Source: an uncultured Peptostreptococcaceae bacterium (GTDB taxonomy: Bacteria > Bacillota > Clostridia > Peptostreptococcales > Anaerovoracaceae). Taken from it: a stretch of 29,930 bases of DNA. A model generated the notes under the pieces. That model was given only the letters and a program-made list of their open reading frames with translations. It did no database searches and was not told where the DNA came from. This document shows, piece after piece, positions 15,651 through 22,789 of this stretch; position 1 is the stretch's first letter, and every line of letters starts with the position of its first letter. Where the stretch lies: positions 1-29,930 of the forward strand of contig CAJOQI010000117.1 in NCBI GenBank assembly GCA_905236895.1. The letters run 5' to 3'. The translations under genes were made by a program, and so were the position numbers.

Positions 15651-16085
15651 ATGGTATTAATCGACAAACTTAAAAAGAAAGAAGAAGAAGTTAAAACCGC
15701 CGTTAAGCTTGATGAGAAGAAGGCAGCTGAAATAGCAAAGAAGGCTGAGGCTAAGATTGCCGCAGCGAAGGAAAGAGCAGAGGCCGCAGCAGAAGCAGCA
15801 AAGACAGCCGTAAGCGAAGCTTTCAAGCTGGATGTAGATGGAGATTTCGGTCCTCTTAGCACCAAGTCTCTCCAGCACCTTCTTGGAGTAACCGAAGACG
15901 GTATCCTTGGAGCCGAAACAATTACAGCGCTTCAGAAGAAGGTTGGAGCTGAGCCTGATGGCGATTGGGGTCCTGAGACAACCAAGGCTCTTCAGAAATT
16001 CCTGGGTGTAACCGTTGACGGAGATCCGGGCCCCGAGACCTATACCGCTCTCCAGAAATGGATAAACAAGGAATTGGGATTCTAA
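15651..16085 (+). CDS. Small protein with coiled coil and peptidoglycan-binding repeats
   Basis: A 144-residue protein. Residues 1-57 are a Lys/Glu/Ala-rich helix, probably a coiled coil. Residues 60-144 hold four repeats of the form DGxxGxxTxxALQxxLG at about 20-residue spacing (near 63, 83, 103 and 123), matching the PG_binding_1 fold that binds peptidoglycan in hydrolases and phage lysins. There is no signal peptide, membrane segment or catalytic domain. GAGAGGTG lies just before the ATG and a hairpin terminator follows. How it would meet cell wall is unclear; it may bind precursors, leave by a non-classical route or be a leftover binding module. Confidence 0.75.
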   Translation: MVLIDKLKKKEEEVKTAVKLDEKKAAEIAKKAEAKIAAAKERAEAAAEAAKTAVSEAFKLDVDGDFGPLSTKSLQHLLGVTEDGILGAETITALQKKVGAEPDGDWGPETTKALQKFLGVTVDGDPGPETYTALQKWINKELGF

Positions 16086-16120
16086 GGAAAGCTGTCCCAA
16101 GAAAGCAAAACAAAAGAAAG

Positions 16121-16154
16121 ACCGCTGAAATCTTGAAATTTCAGCGGTTCTTTG
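16121..16154 (+). terminator. Terminator of the peptidoglycan-binding-repeat gene
   Basis: ACCGCTGAAAT (16121-16131) pairs with ATTTCAGCGGT (16138-16148) around a 6-base loop, followed by a T-rich tail. It lies 36 bp after the stop and just before the IS left end. Confidence 0.8.
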
Positions 16155-16162
16155 TATAGCAA

Positions 16163-16185
16163 AACCCCGCGTTAGACGCGGGGTT
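16163..16185. repeat. IS200-type left-end hairpin
   Basis: AACCCCGCG (16163-16171), TTAGA loop, CGCGGGGTT (16177-16185). Read on the minus strand it is followed by TTTT and could also act as a terminator. Confidence 0.75.
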
Positions 16186-16216
16186 CAGGAAAGGCTTCTG
16201 CCGTTGAACAGAAAAA

Positions 16217-16274
16217 CTCCTTCTATTAAACTTTGAATGCGGTCTGTCAGCTGCAAACAAAGAAACAGAAGGAG
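16217..16274 (+). promoter_or_regulatory. Ribosome-site-sequestering pairing upstream of tnpA
   Basis: CTCCTTCT (16217-16224) is complementary to AGAAGGAG (16267-16274), which is the tnpA ribosome site. Folding of the leader would hide that site, matching the known translational repression of IS200 transposases. Confidence 0.55.
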
Positions 16275-16282
16275 GCATCCAT

Positions 16283-16747
16283 ATGGCTATGAATGATATA
16301 CACAGTTTATCGCATTCAAAGTGGAACTGCAAATATCATATAGTCTTTGCACCAAAGTATCGACGAAAAGTATTTTATCAACAAAAGAGAATAGCGATAG
16401 GAAAAATACTTAGGCAGCTATGTGAATGGAAGGGCGTGAATCTGCTGGAAGCAGAGGCATGCCCGGATCATATCCACATATTGGTCGAGATACCACCAAA
16501 GATAGCAGTGTCGTCATTTATGGGATACCTAAAAGGTAAGAGCAGCACAATGCTATACGAACAATTTGGCGAACTAAAATACAAATATCGAAGCAGAGAA
16601 TTTTGGTGCAAAGGATATTATGTTGATACGGTAGGGAAGAATGAAAGAAGAATAGCAGAGTATATTCAAAAACAGCTTGAGGAAGACCAACTTGGCGAAC
16701 AATTAACGATGAGCGAAGTTGGCCCATTCAAGACAAAGAAAAAGTAA
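16283..16747 (+). CDS. tnpA: IS200/IS605 Y1 transposase
   Basis: A 154-residue HUH-type single-strand transposase, full length for the family. The metal-binding HUH pair is His63-Ile-His65 in DHIHILVEI, and the nucleophile is Tyr127 in AEYIQKQ, with Gln131 in the usual place. FWCKGYYVDTVG precedes it. AAGGAGG lies about 6 bp before the ATG. All catalytic residues are present, so the protein looks functional. Its product would excise the element as single-stranded DNA through the end hairpins. Confidence 0.95.
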   Translation: MAMNDIHSLSHSKWNCKYHIVFAPKYRRKVFYQQKRIAIGKILRQLCEWKGVNLLEAEACPDHIHILVEIPPKIAVSSFMGYLKGKSSTMLYEQFGELKYKYRSREFWCKGYYVDTVGKNERRIAEYIQKQLEEDQLGEQLTMSEVGPFKTKKK

Positions 16748-16823
16748 GCTACAAAAGCGCAGCTGACAGATGCGTTTACGCGTTTGACGTGTTCGCGAGG
16801 AGCATAGGGTTATACCCGCATGT

Positions 16824-16848
16824 GAAAAACCCCGCGTTTCACGCGGGG
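16824..16848 (-). terminator. IS right-end hairpin serving as tRNA-Ala terminator
   Basis: CCCCGCG (16830-16836) and CGCGGGG (16842-16848) around TTTCA. On the minus strand the stem is followed by TTTTTC and lies 12 bp after the tRNA CCA end, the form and place of a rho-independent terminator. Confidence 0.65.
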
Positions 16849-16859
16849 ATGCTTTTTTC

Positions 16860-16935
16860 TGGTGGAGTGTAAGAGGATCGAACTCTCGACCTCCAGATTG
16901 CGAACCTGGCGCTCTCCCAGCTGAGCTAACACCCC
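16860..16935 (-). tRNA. tRNA-Ala, anticodon CGC
   Basis: A 76-nt cloverleaf including an encoded CCA. Acceptor GGGGTGT pairs with ACACTCC and contains the G3:U70 pair that marks alanine tRNAs. D arm GCTC/GAGC, anticodon arm CCAGG-TTCGCAA-TCTGG giving anticodon CGC (codon GCG), T arm GAGAG-TTCGATC-CTCTT. The discriminator base is A. Confidence 0.95.
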
Positions 16936-16971
16936 GGGATATTGATCAATAATCTCCAATCCACAAACCGA

Positions 16972-17000
16972 ATTATACTCTTTTCTGTGAATCAATGCAA
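16972..17000 (-). promoter_or_regulatory. tRNA-Ala promoter
   Basis: Minus strand TTGCAT (17000-16995), 17-bp spacer, TATAAT (16977-16972), about 37 bp before the tRNA 5' end. Confidence 0.7.
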
Positions 17001-17080
17001 AAAAATGGAGGAAAGTCTGTGGCGGTGCAGGAGTTTTGTTGTCTTTAGCCATGGAAATTGAACTGAGGCAACTGCCTTTG

Positions 17081-17089
17081 TGATATAAT
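17081..17089 (+). promoter_or_regulatory. Extended -10 of the exonuclease III gene
   Basis: TGATATAAT, an extended -10, 71 bp before the ATG at 17160. A TTGAAC at 17058-17063 is at a long 20-bp spacing. Confidence 0.5.
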
Positions 17090-17159
17090 TAGGCCCTAAG
17101 ACAACAAATATCAAATATGTTGAGCAAGATACAATAAAAAAGGGAGAATAGCATATAGC

Positions 17160-17987
17160 ATGAAATATAAATTTGTATCCTGGAATGTTAACGGCTTAAG
17201 GGCCGTTCTAAAAAAAGGTTTCGAAGATGTAGTTAAGGATTTGGATGCGGATTTCTTCTGCATTCAGGAAACCAAGATGCAGGAGGGACAAGCGGTTTTG
17301 GACCTGCCTGAGTATCAGGAATACTATAGCTATGCGGAGAAGAAGGGTTATTCAGGCACTGCTATTTTTGCCAAGCATGAGCCCATCTCCGTTCAATACA
17401 ATTTCGGAGATCATCAGGACGAGGGTAGAATGGTCCAACTGGAGTATGATGATTTCTATCTTCTCTGCGTCTATGTACCAAACGCCCGCCTATCCCCAAA
17501 GGAATACGAGGAAGAAAAGAAGAGGGCGGAGAAGAAGGGTGAGCCGGTTCAGGATAGAGAGGAAGCTTTGGAAAGATTCAATTACCGCCTTAAGTGGGAG
17601 GATGATTTCCGTAAATACGTTACCAAGCTGGCAAAGAAAAAACACGTAATCATCTGCGGTGATATGAATGTGGCCCATAGGGAAATCGATCTTAAGAATC
17701 CCAAGCCCAATGTGGGTAATTGCGGATTCACCGACGAAGAGAAGGAGAAGATGGATAAGCTCCTTGCCGCCGGTTTCACCGATACATTCAGACATCTTTA
17801 TCCGGAGAAGGAGGATGCCTATAGCTGGTGGTCCTATCGATTTAATGCCAGAGCCAACAATTCCGGTTGGCGTATAGACTATTTCCTTACGGACAAGGGA
17901 ATGGAGCCTCACATAAAGGAGGCGGTAATCTATCCCGAAATCATGGGAAGCGATCACTGCCCCGTGGGACTTACGGTAGAAATATAA
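17160..17987 (+). CDS. Exodeoxyribonuclease III / AP endonuclease
   Basis: A 275-residue xth/exoA-family enzyme that cuts at abasic sites and trims blocked 3' ends in base-excision repair. Motifs in order are SWNVNGLRA (catalytic Asn), IQETKMQ (metal-binding Glu), YVPNAR, CGDMNVAHREIDL, SYRFNARANNSGWRIDYF and GSDHCPV (catalytic Asp-His). Length is normal for the longer bacterial members, with a Lys/Glu-rich insertion near 115-130. A GGGAG sits about 13 bp before the ATG, somewhat far. An amidohydrolase gene follows after 33 bp. Confidence 0.96.
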   Translation: MKYKFVSWNVNGLRAVLKKGFEDVVKDLDADFFCIQETKMQEGQAVLDLPEYQEYYSYAEKKGYSGTAIFAKHEPISVQYNFGDHQDEGRMVQLEYDDFYLLCVYVPNARLSPKEYEEEKKRAEKKGEPVQDREEALERFNYRLKWEDDFRKYVTKLAKKKHVIICGDMNVAHREIDLKNPKPNVGNCGFTDEEKEKMDKLLAAGFTDTFRHLYPEKEDAYSWWSYRFNARANNSGWRIDYFLTDKGMEPHIKEAVIYPEIMGSDHCPVGLTVEI

Positions 17988-18020
17988 ATAATTCATAATA
18001 TAAGTGTTTAAGGAGGAATC

Positions 18021-19184
18021 ATGAAAGCAATTGTTAACGGTAACATCATGACAATGGCTGGAAAGAATTACGAGAATGGAACTATTCTAATCGAGGGAAC
18101 CAAGATAAAAGCTGTTGGACCAAAGAGCAAAATCGGCATTCCCAAGAATGCGGAGGTAATCGACGCCAAGGGAAGATTGGTGCTTCCCGGCTTTGTTGAG
18201 GCTCACTCACATTTGGGACTCTTTGATGAAATCATTGGTTTCCGCGGTGCGGACGGGAACGAAATCACGGATCCCATTACGCCGCAGTTAAGGGCGATTG
18301 ACTCCATCTATCCCTTCGACGGACCTTTTGAAGAGACATATAAGAAAGGCGTCACCACCGTTGTAACAGGTCCGGGAAGCGCCAATGTAATCGGTGGTCA
18401 GTTCGCAGCAATCAAAACCTACGGAGTGTCCGTGGATGAAATGCTGATCAAAGCACCGGTTGCCATGAAGTGTGCTTTTGGCGAAAATCCCAAGGTTTGC
18501 TATAACGAACTTCGCAGAATGCCTACCACAAGAATGGGAGTTGCGGCTCTCTTAAGAGAGGCATTGTTCCAGACCAAGGACTATATGGCAAGAAAGAAGG
18601 CGGCCAAGGGGGATCCCGCAAAGATGCCCGCATATAACGCCAAATGGGAAGCCCTGATTCCCGTGGTTGAGGGTAAACTCCCCATCAAAGTTCACGCCCA
18701 CAGAGCCGACGATATTCTGACGGCTATCAGAATTGCAAAGGAATTCAAGCTTAAGATGACCTTGGATCACTGCACCGAGGGACATCTAATCGTTGACCAG
18801 ATTAAGGCTTCAGGCTTTAATGCAATTATCGGACCAAGCTATGGAGATAAGAGTAAGCCTGAGTTGAAGAATAAATGTTTTGAGACTGCTGCGGTTCTCA
18901 GCAAAGCGGGAATCAAGATTGCTATCATGACAGACAATCCGGTGCTGCCCCAGGGCGATCTCCCCATGTTTGCCTCCATGGCAGTTAAGGCGGGAATGGA
19001 TAGGAATGAGGCCCTTAAGGCCATTACCATCAACGCGGCGGAGATAACCGGAATCCAGAAATGGGTAGGAAGCCTGGAAGCAGGCAAAGATGCGGACGTG
19101 GTTATTTGGGATGACGATCCCTTTACCCTTAATCCTGATGCAGCGGTGGTTATGATAAGAGGTGAAGTGGTTCACAAAAAATAG
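18021..19184 (+). CDS. Amidohydrolase, imidazolonepropionase-like
   Basis: A 387-residue metal-dependent hydrolase of the amidohydrolase superfamily. LPGFVEAHSHLG carries the HxH metal pair (His62, His64); KVHAHRADD and DHCTEGH supply further ligands, and IMTDNPVL the catalytic Asp. The C-terminal GSLEAGKDADVVIWDDDP is the typical beta-sandwich return. Close relatives are annotated as imidazolonepropionase-like or peptidase/dipeptidase-like proteins; no histidine-degradation genes are nearby, so the substrate is open. AAGGAGG precedes the ATG. It is grouped with a beta-lactamase-fold gene and an M20 gene on the same strand. Confidence 0.88.
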   Translation: MKAIVNGNIMTMAGKNYENGTILIEGTKIKAVGPKSKIGIPKNAEVIDAKGRLVLPGFVEAHSHLGLFDEIIGFRGADGNEITDPITPQLRAIDSIYPFDGPFEETYKKGVTTVVTGPGSANVIGGQFAAIKTYGVSVDEMLIKAPVAMKCAFGENPKVCYNELRRMPTTRMGVAALLREALFQTKDYMARKKAAKGDPAKMPAYNAKWEALIPVVEGKLPIKVHAHRADDILTAIRIAKEFKLKMTLDHCTEGHLIVDQIKASGFNAIIGPSYGDKSKPELKNKCFETAAVLSKAGIKIAIMTDNPVLPQGDLPMFASMAVKAGMDRNEALKAITINAAEITGIQKWVGSLEAGKDADVVIWDDDPFTLNPDAAVVMIRGEVVHKK

Positions 19185-19225
19185 ATTTACAGAGGGGAAA
19201 GCTTTTCCCTGGTTTTCGAATTCAT

Positions 19226-20029
19226 ATGGCGACCAAAAGAGACGGGATATCTAACCGGTTATTTATGATGAAAGAAAAGATACTCCACAAACTGAATAAT
19301 CAAAAAGGCCACGTGGGTTTTTGGTTTAAGAATATGATTACGGGCGAAGAATGGGGGTTCAATGAAAATGATGAATTCCTCGCTGCCAGCGTAATCAAGC
19401 TTCCCATGTTCATGTATCTTTCCAAGCTGAATGCTGAGGGAAGGATATCCATGGAAGAGATGATTAAACCAAGGGAAGAGGACAGGGTTCCTATCTGCGG
19501 TGCCCTGACCTTGTTTCGGAAGCTGCCGGAGGTAAGCATAGGGACTCTGTGCAATCTTATGATTTCTCTTAGCGACAATATGGCCATCAATCTGCTTATA
19601 GACAGATTGGGAATTGAGGAGTATCAAAAGGGCTTTAAGGAAATGGGCCTTGAAGGTACGGTCTTAAGGCGCAAACTCTTTGATGAAGAGGCGTCAGCCG
19701 AGGGAGTTCAGAACACCATAGTGCCCGGGGAAATGGGAATGTTGCTGGAACAGATATACAGACGGGAGTTTGTGAATCCCAAAGTGTCCGAAGAAATTGA
19801 GGATGTACTTTGTCTCCAACAGATTGAGCACAAAATCTGCGGGCGAATCAGATGGAATTATCGGGTTGCCCATAAGACGGGGGAGGACGATAATATAAGT
19901 AACGATGTGGGTTTGGTCTATGGGCCGCAGCCCTTTGTTGTATGTTTTGTCGGTAACGACCTGCCAATCGTGGACTGGGAAGATTTTATCAGAAGAACCG
20001 TTGAGGAATTGGTTGTTTATTGCAGCTAA
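19226..20029 (+). CDS. Class A beta-lactamase-fold serine hydrolase, no signal peptide
   Basis: A 267-residue protein with the serine beta-lactamase/DD-peptidase triad motifs: Ser55-x-x-Lys58 (ASVIKLP), Ser116-Asp-Asn118 (LSDNMAINLL) and Lys217-Thr-Gly219 (AHKTGED). There is no signal peptide, lipobox or membrane anchor, and I find no class A ExxLN omega-loop glutamate, so a secreted resistance enzyme is unlikely. A cytosolic esterase or peptidase is more plausible. The ATG at 19226 lacks a clear ribosome site; an ATG at 19265 is an alternative. A short AGGGGAAA/TTTTCCCT dyad (19193-19210) lies just upstream. An M20 gene begins 14 bp after its stop. Confidence 0.78.
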   Translation: MATKRDGISNRLFMMKEKILHKLNNQKGHVGFWFKNMITGEEWGFNENDEFLAASVIKLPMFMYLSKLNAEGRISMEEMIKPREEDRVPICGALTLFRKLPEVSIGTLCNLMISLSDNMAINLLIDRLGIEEYQKGFKEMGLEGTVLRRKLFDEEASAEGVQNTIVPGEMGMLLEQIYRREFVNPKVSEEIEDVLCLQQIEHKICGRIRWNYRVAHKTGEDDNISNDVGLVYGPQPFVVCFVGNDLPIVDWEDFIRRTVEELVVYCS

Positions 20030-20043
20030 AGAAGGGAAAAGAA

Positions 20044-21258
20044 ATGGCACTTTATCACGGAATTATTAGCGATGAAGAACTGAAGAAATACGAGGGAGAA
20101 TTCATTTCTTGGAGAAGGGACTTCCACGAAAACCCGGATCTCTCGGGACAGGAGCAGAGAACCGCAGCCAGGGTTTCCGAGTTGTTGACGGAATTTGGAG
20201 TCGACCACCAGGTGATTCTGGATGGCACTTCAGTTGTGGGAATCATAAAGGGAGGAAAGCCAGGACCGACTATTGGACTTAGGGCCGACATGGATGCTCT
20301 TCCCATTAAGGAGTGCACAGGCCTTCCATACGCATCAAAGAATGAAGGTGTGATGCACGCCTGCGGACACGACATCCATACTACGGTGCTTCTTGGAGTA
20401 GCAAAGGTTCTTTCCCGGAAGACCCACCTTCTTTCCGGAAATGTAAAGCTTTTCTTCCAACCCAACGAGGAAAGGGATGGGGGAGCAAAGAGAATGATAG
20501 CCGCAGGGGTTTTGGAAAATCCCCATGTGGACTATGTGCTGGGAATGCATATAGATGCTTTTAATCCGGCGGGAACACTGGGAATTAAATATGGCATCAT
20601 GTATGCGGCAAACGATACCCTGGATATTACGGTTCACGGAAAAGGAGCCCACGGAGCCCATCCGGAGCACGGAATCGATAGCATTGCAATTGCAGCTGAA
20701 ATAATAACCAATCTTCAAATGATCGTAAGCAGATTGACCACCCCGCTTACCTCTGTGGTATGCACCATTGGAACAATTGAGGGTGGTAGCGTTCTGAATC
20801 AGATTGCGGATAGAACCAGGTTCACGGGAATCATGAGAACCTTAAACGAGGAAAATAGGGAAAAGGTTAAGACCGCCATCAAGAATATCGCCGAGAAAAC
20901 CGCTGAGATGTATGGCGCAACTGTGGATGTTATTATAAAATCCGGTTATGATGTTTTGGTTAACGACGATGAGGTTACGGCTTTGATGGAGAAGAGCTGC
21001 AGGGAAGCCTTGGGTGAAGGGAATGTCTATGTGGAAGAATTCCCGGAAATAAGCTCCGAGGACTTTTCCTATTTCACTCTTGAGAGGCCCGGCTGCTTTA
21101 TGCATCTGGGATGCGGAAGCCACGATCCGGAGTCGGTCAACGAACTTCACAACGCCTATTTCAGACCTGACGAGGATTGCATCCTTGCGGGAGTGAAGGC
21201 ACAAATCAACAATGTGCTGACTCTTATGGAGAGAGGACTTCCACAGGAGAAGAATTAA
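20044..21258 (+). CDS. M20-family amidohydrolase, second copy
   Basis: A 404-residue M20D-type metallohydrolase related to the one at 3314-4501. Motifs are FHENPDLSGQEQ, GLRADMDALPI, VMHACGHDIHTT, FFQPNEERDGG and GKGAHGAHPEHG (dimerisation domain). The family cleaves N-acyl amino acids, hippurate or short peptides. I use the ATG at 20044 because GAAGGG lies about 8 bp upstream; a TTG eight codons earlier lies inside the preceding gene and before that site. Its position directly after a serine hydrolase and an amidohydrolase suggests a peptide or N-acyl compound salvage unit. Confidence 0.9.
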   Translation: MALYHGIISDEELKKYEGEFISWRRDFHENPDLSGQEQRTAARVSELLTEFGVDHQVILDGTSVVGIIKGGKPGPTIGLRADMDALPIKECTGLPYASKNEGVMHACGHDIHTTVLLGVAKVLSRKTHLLSGNVKLFFQPNEERDGGAKRMIAAGVLENPHVDYVLGMHIDAFNPAGTLGIKYGIMYAANDTLDITVHGKGAHGAHPEHGIDSIAIAAEIITNLQMIVSRLTTPLTSVVCTIGTIEGGSVLNQIADRTRFTGIMRTLNEENREKVKTAIKNIAEKTAEMYGATVDVIIKSGYDVLVNDDEVTALMEKSCREALGEGNVYVEEFPEISSEDFSYFTLERPGCFMHLGCGSHDPESVNELHNAYFRPDEDCILAGVKAQINNVLTLMERGLPQEKN

Positions 21259-21283
21259 TGGGAAACAGCCGACCCCATAAGCG

Positions 21284-21312
21284 GTGACGAAATCATAGAA
21301 ATATGGTATAAT
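21284..21312 (+). promoter_or_regulatory. scpAB promoter
   Basis: GTGACG (21284-21289), 17-bp spacer, TATAAT (21307-21312) preceded by TGG, giving an extended -10. A small TAGCC/GGCTA hairpin (21320-21335) lies at the start of the ~70-nt leader. Confidence 0.6.
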
Positions 21313-21387
21313 ACGCCGATAGCCTTAGCGGGCTAAAAACATCTAACCCGGCAGTATTAAGATGACCGGAATATCTACGGAGAAGAA

Positions 21388-22170
21388 ATGAGCTATAAGG
21401 TAAGCTTGCCCCTGTTCGAAGGTCCCTTCGACCTTCTGGTATATCTAATCGAAAACGCTCGCATGAGCATCTACGACATAAGGATCTCGGAAATCACCGA
21501 GCAGTATTTGGCGTATATAGATGAGATGAAGAGTATGGATTTTGCCGTGGCATCGGAGTTTATGGTGCTTGCGGCAACTTTGATTGATATAAAGTCCAGG
21601 ATGATTCTTCCAAAAATGCAGGTTGAGAATCCGGACGGCACGGTTACGGAGGTCGAGGATCCGAGAAGCGAGCTGGTTGAAAAGCTGTTGGAATACAAGA
21701 GGTATAAGAATCTGTCGGAGATTCTTGGAGAAAGGGCAGAGGAGAATCGCCTGATTTACGAGAAACCTCAGGAAGACATCTCCGCCTATACGGATAATCC
21801 GGACGAATACCTGTCCCTCAATATCGACCAGTTTGTAAACGCCTTTGAGCTCTTCCTTCAGAAGGAGAGAAGGGTGGCGGATGTAAGGGCCAGATATCAA
21901 AGGATCGAGAGAGAGAAGGCTTCAATCGAAAGCAGAATATCTCTCATAAAAACCAAACTGGCAACCGCCTTAAGAAGCGGATTCAAAAGGCTTTCAATCA
22001 GGGAGCTTATTCCCAACAAAAAAGACAAATACGATATTATAGTAACCTTCGCTTCGGTGCTCCAGATGATGAAGGATAAAATAATCGACGCGGAGCAGAA
22101 GAAAACCTACGGAGAAATATTCATCACTCCGCCCACGGAAGGAGTAAAGGAAGTAGAAGATGTTCAATAA
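21388..22170 (+). CDS. scpA: Segregation and condensation protein A
   Basis: A 260-residue kleisin that bridges the two heads of SMC and recruits ScpB, compacting and separating chromosomes. The N-terminal FEGPFDLLVYLIENARMSIYDI is diagnostic and binds the SMC neck; MDFAVASEFMVLAATLIDIKSRMILP follows; and the C-terminal FASVLQMMKDKII winged-helix segment closes the ring. Length is normal. GGAGAAG precedes the ATG. It overlaps scpB by 11 bp, so the two are coupled. Confidence 0.97.
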   Translation: MSYKVSLPLFEGPFDLLVYLIENARMSIYDIRISEITEQYLAYIDEMKSMDFAVASEFMVLAATLIDIKSRMILPKMQVENPDGTVTEVEDPRSELVEKLLEYKRYKNLSEILGERAEENRLIYEKPQEDISAYTDNPDEYLSLNIDQFVNAFELFLQKERRVADVRARYQRIEREKASIESRISLIKTKLATALRSGFKRLSIRELIPNKKDKYDIIVTFASVLQMMKDKIIDAEQKKTYGEIFITPPTEGVKEVEDVQ

Positions 22171-22789
22171 GAAAATGACCAAATCCGCTCTTGAATCCCT
22201 GATGTTCATTTGGGGAGAGCCTTTGGAAGCAAAGGATGCAGCCGAGGCCTGCGGAATAACCAAAGAAGAAGCCATGGAATGCTTCCTGGAGCTCCAGCAG
22301 GAATACGACCAGGAGGGAAGGGGCCTGCTTATTCGCAGAATCAACAATAGCTTTCAATATGCCACCAGAGCTGAGAACGCTGACTATATCGAAAAGCTTT
22401 GCACTCCGGTTAAGACCCGCCGTCTATCTCAGGCAGCCCTTGAGGTGCTGGCAATCGTGGCGTATAAGCAGCCTGTAACAAAGTCCGAAATAGATTCCAT
22501 CCGCGGAATTAAATGCGATAGGGTAATCGAAGGCCTTGCGGCAAAGGATCTGGTATGTGAAAAAGGCCGCTCCGAGGGAATCGGCCGTCCAATTCTCTAT
22601 GGAACCACGGAAACCTTCTTGAAGCAGTTCGGTTTCACCTCTCTCAAGGAACTTCCGGAAATCGAAGACCTTGAAAGCGTGCTTCATATGGATGATCAAG
22701 ATGTGGAACGTATGGACATGCAGATTTCCATTGAGGAGATGGAGCATGTAATAGAAGAGGAAAACGATATTAACCGTTATGATCCATGA
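22160..22789 (+). CDS. scpB: Segregation and condensation protein B
   Basis: A 209-residue partner of ScpA in the SMC condensin complex, built of two winged-helix domains. Visible blocks are LESLMFIWGEPL, the conserved RRLSQAALEVLAIVAYKQPVTK core and IGRPILYGTTETFLKQFGF. The C-terminal ~35 residues are acidic, as is usual. It starts inside scpA. Its last 20 bases overlap the 3' end of the convergent gatD-like gene, so there is no room for a separate terminator between them. Confidence 0.96.
   Translation: MFNKKMTKSALESLMFIWGEPLEAKDAAEACGITKEEAMECFLELQQEYDQEGRGLLIRRINNSFQYATRAENADYIEKLCTPVKTRRLSQAALEVLAIVAYKQPVTKSEIDSIRGIKCDRVIEGLAAKDLVCEKGRSEGIGRPILYGTTETFLKQFGFTSLKELPEIEDLESVLHMDDQDVERMDMQISIEEMEHVIEEENDINRYDP

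Larger units (their letters stand above)
16163..16848 (+). mobile_element. IS200/IS605-family element, tnpA only
   Basis: A compact element of about 690 bp bounded by two similar hairpins, CCCCGCG-TTAGA-CGCGGGG on the left and CCCCGCG-TTTCA-CGCGGGG on the right, as expected for single-strand IS200-type transposons recognised by hairpin ends. It holds only the Y1 transposase; there is no tnpB. Exact cleavage points lie outside the hairpins and cannot be fixed here. It sits between a terminator and tRNA-Ala. Confidence 0.85.
16748..17159. other. Non-coding stretch: IS right end, tRNA, promoters
   Basis: No protein gene. It contains the IS right sub-terminal sequence and hairpin, tRNA-Ala and its promoter on the minus strand, and the promoter and leader of the exonuclease III gene on the plus strand. 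Confidence 0.7.
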
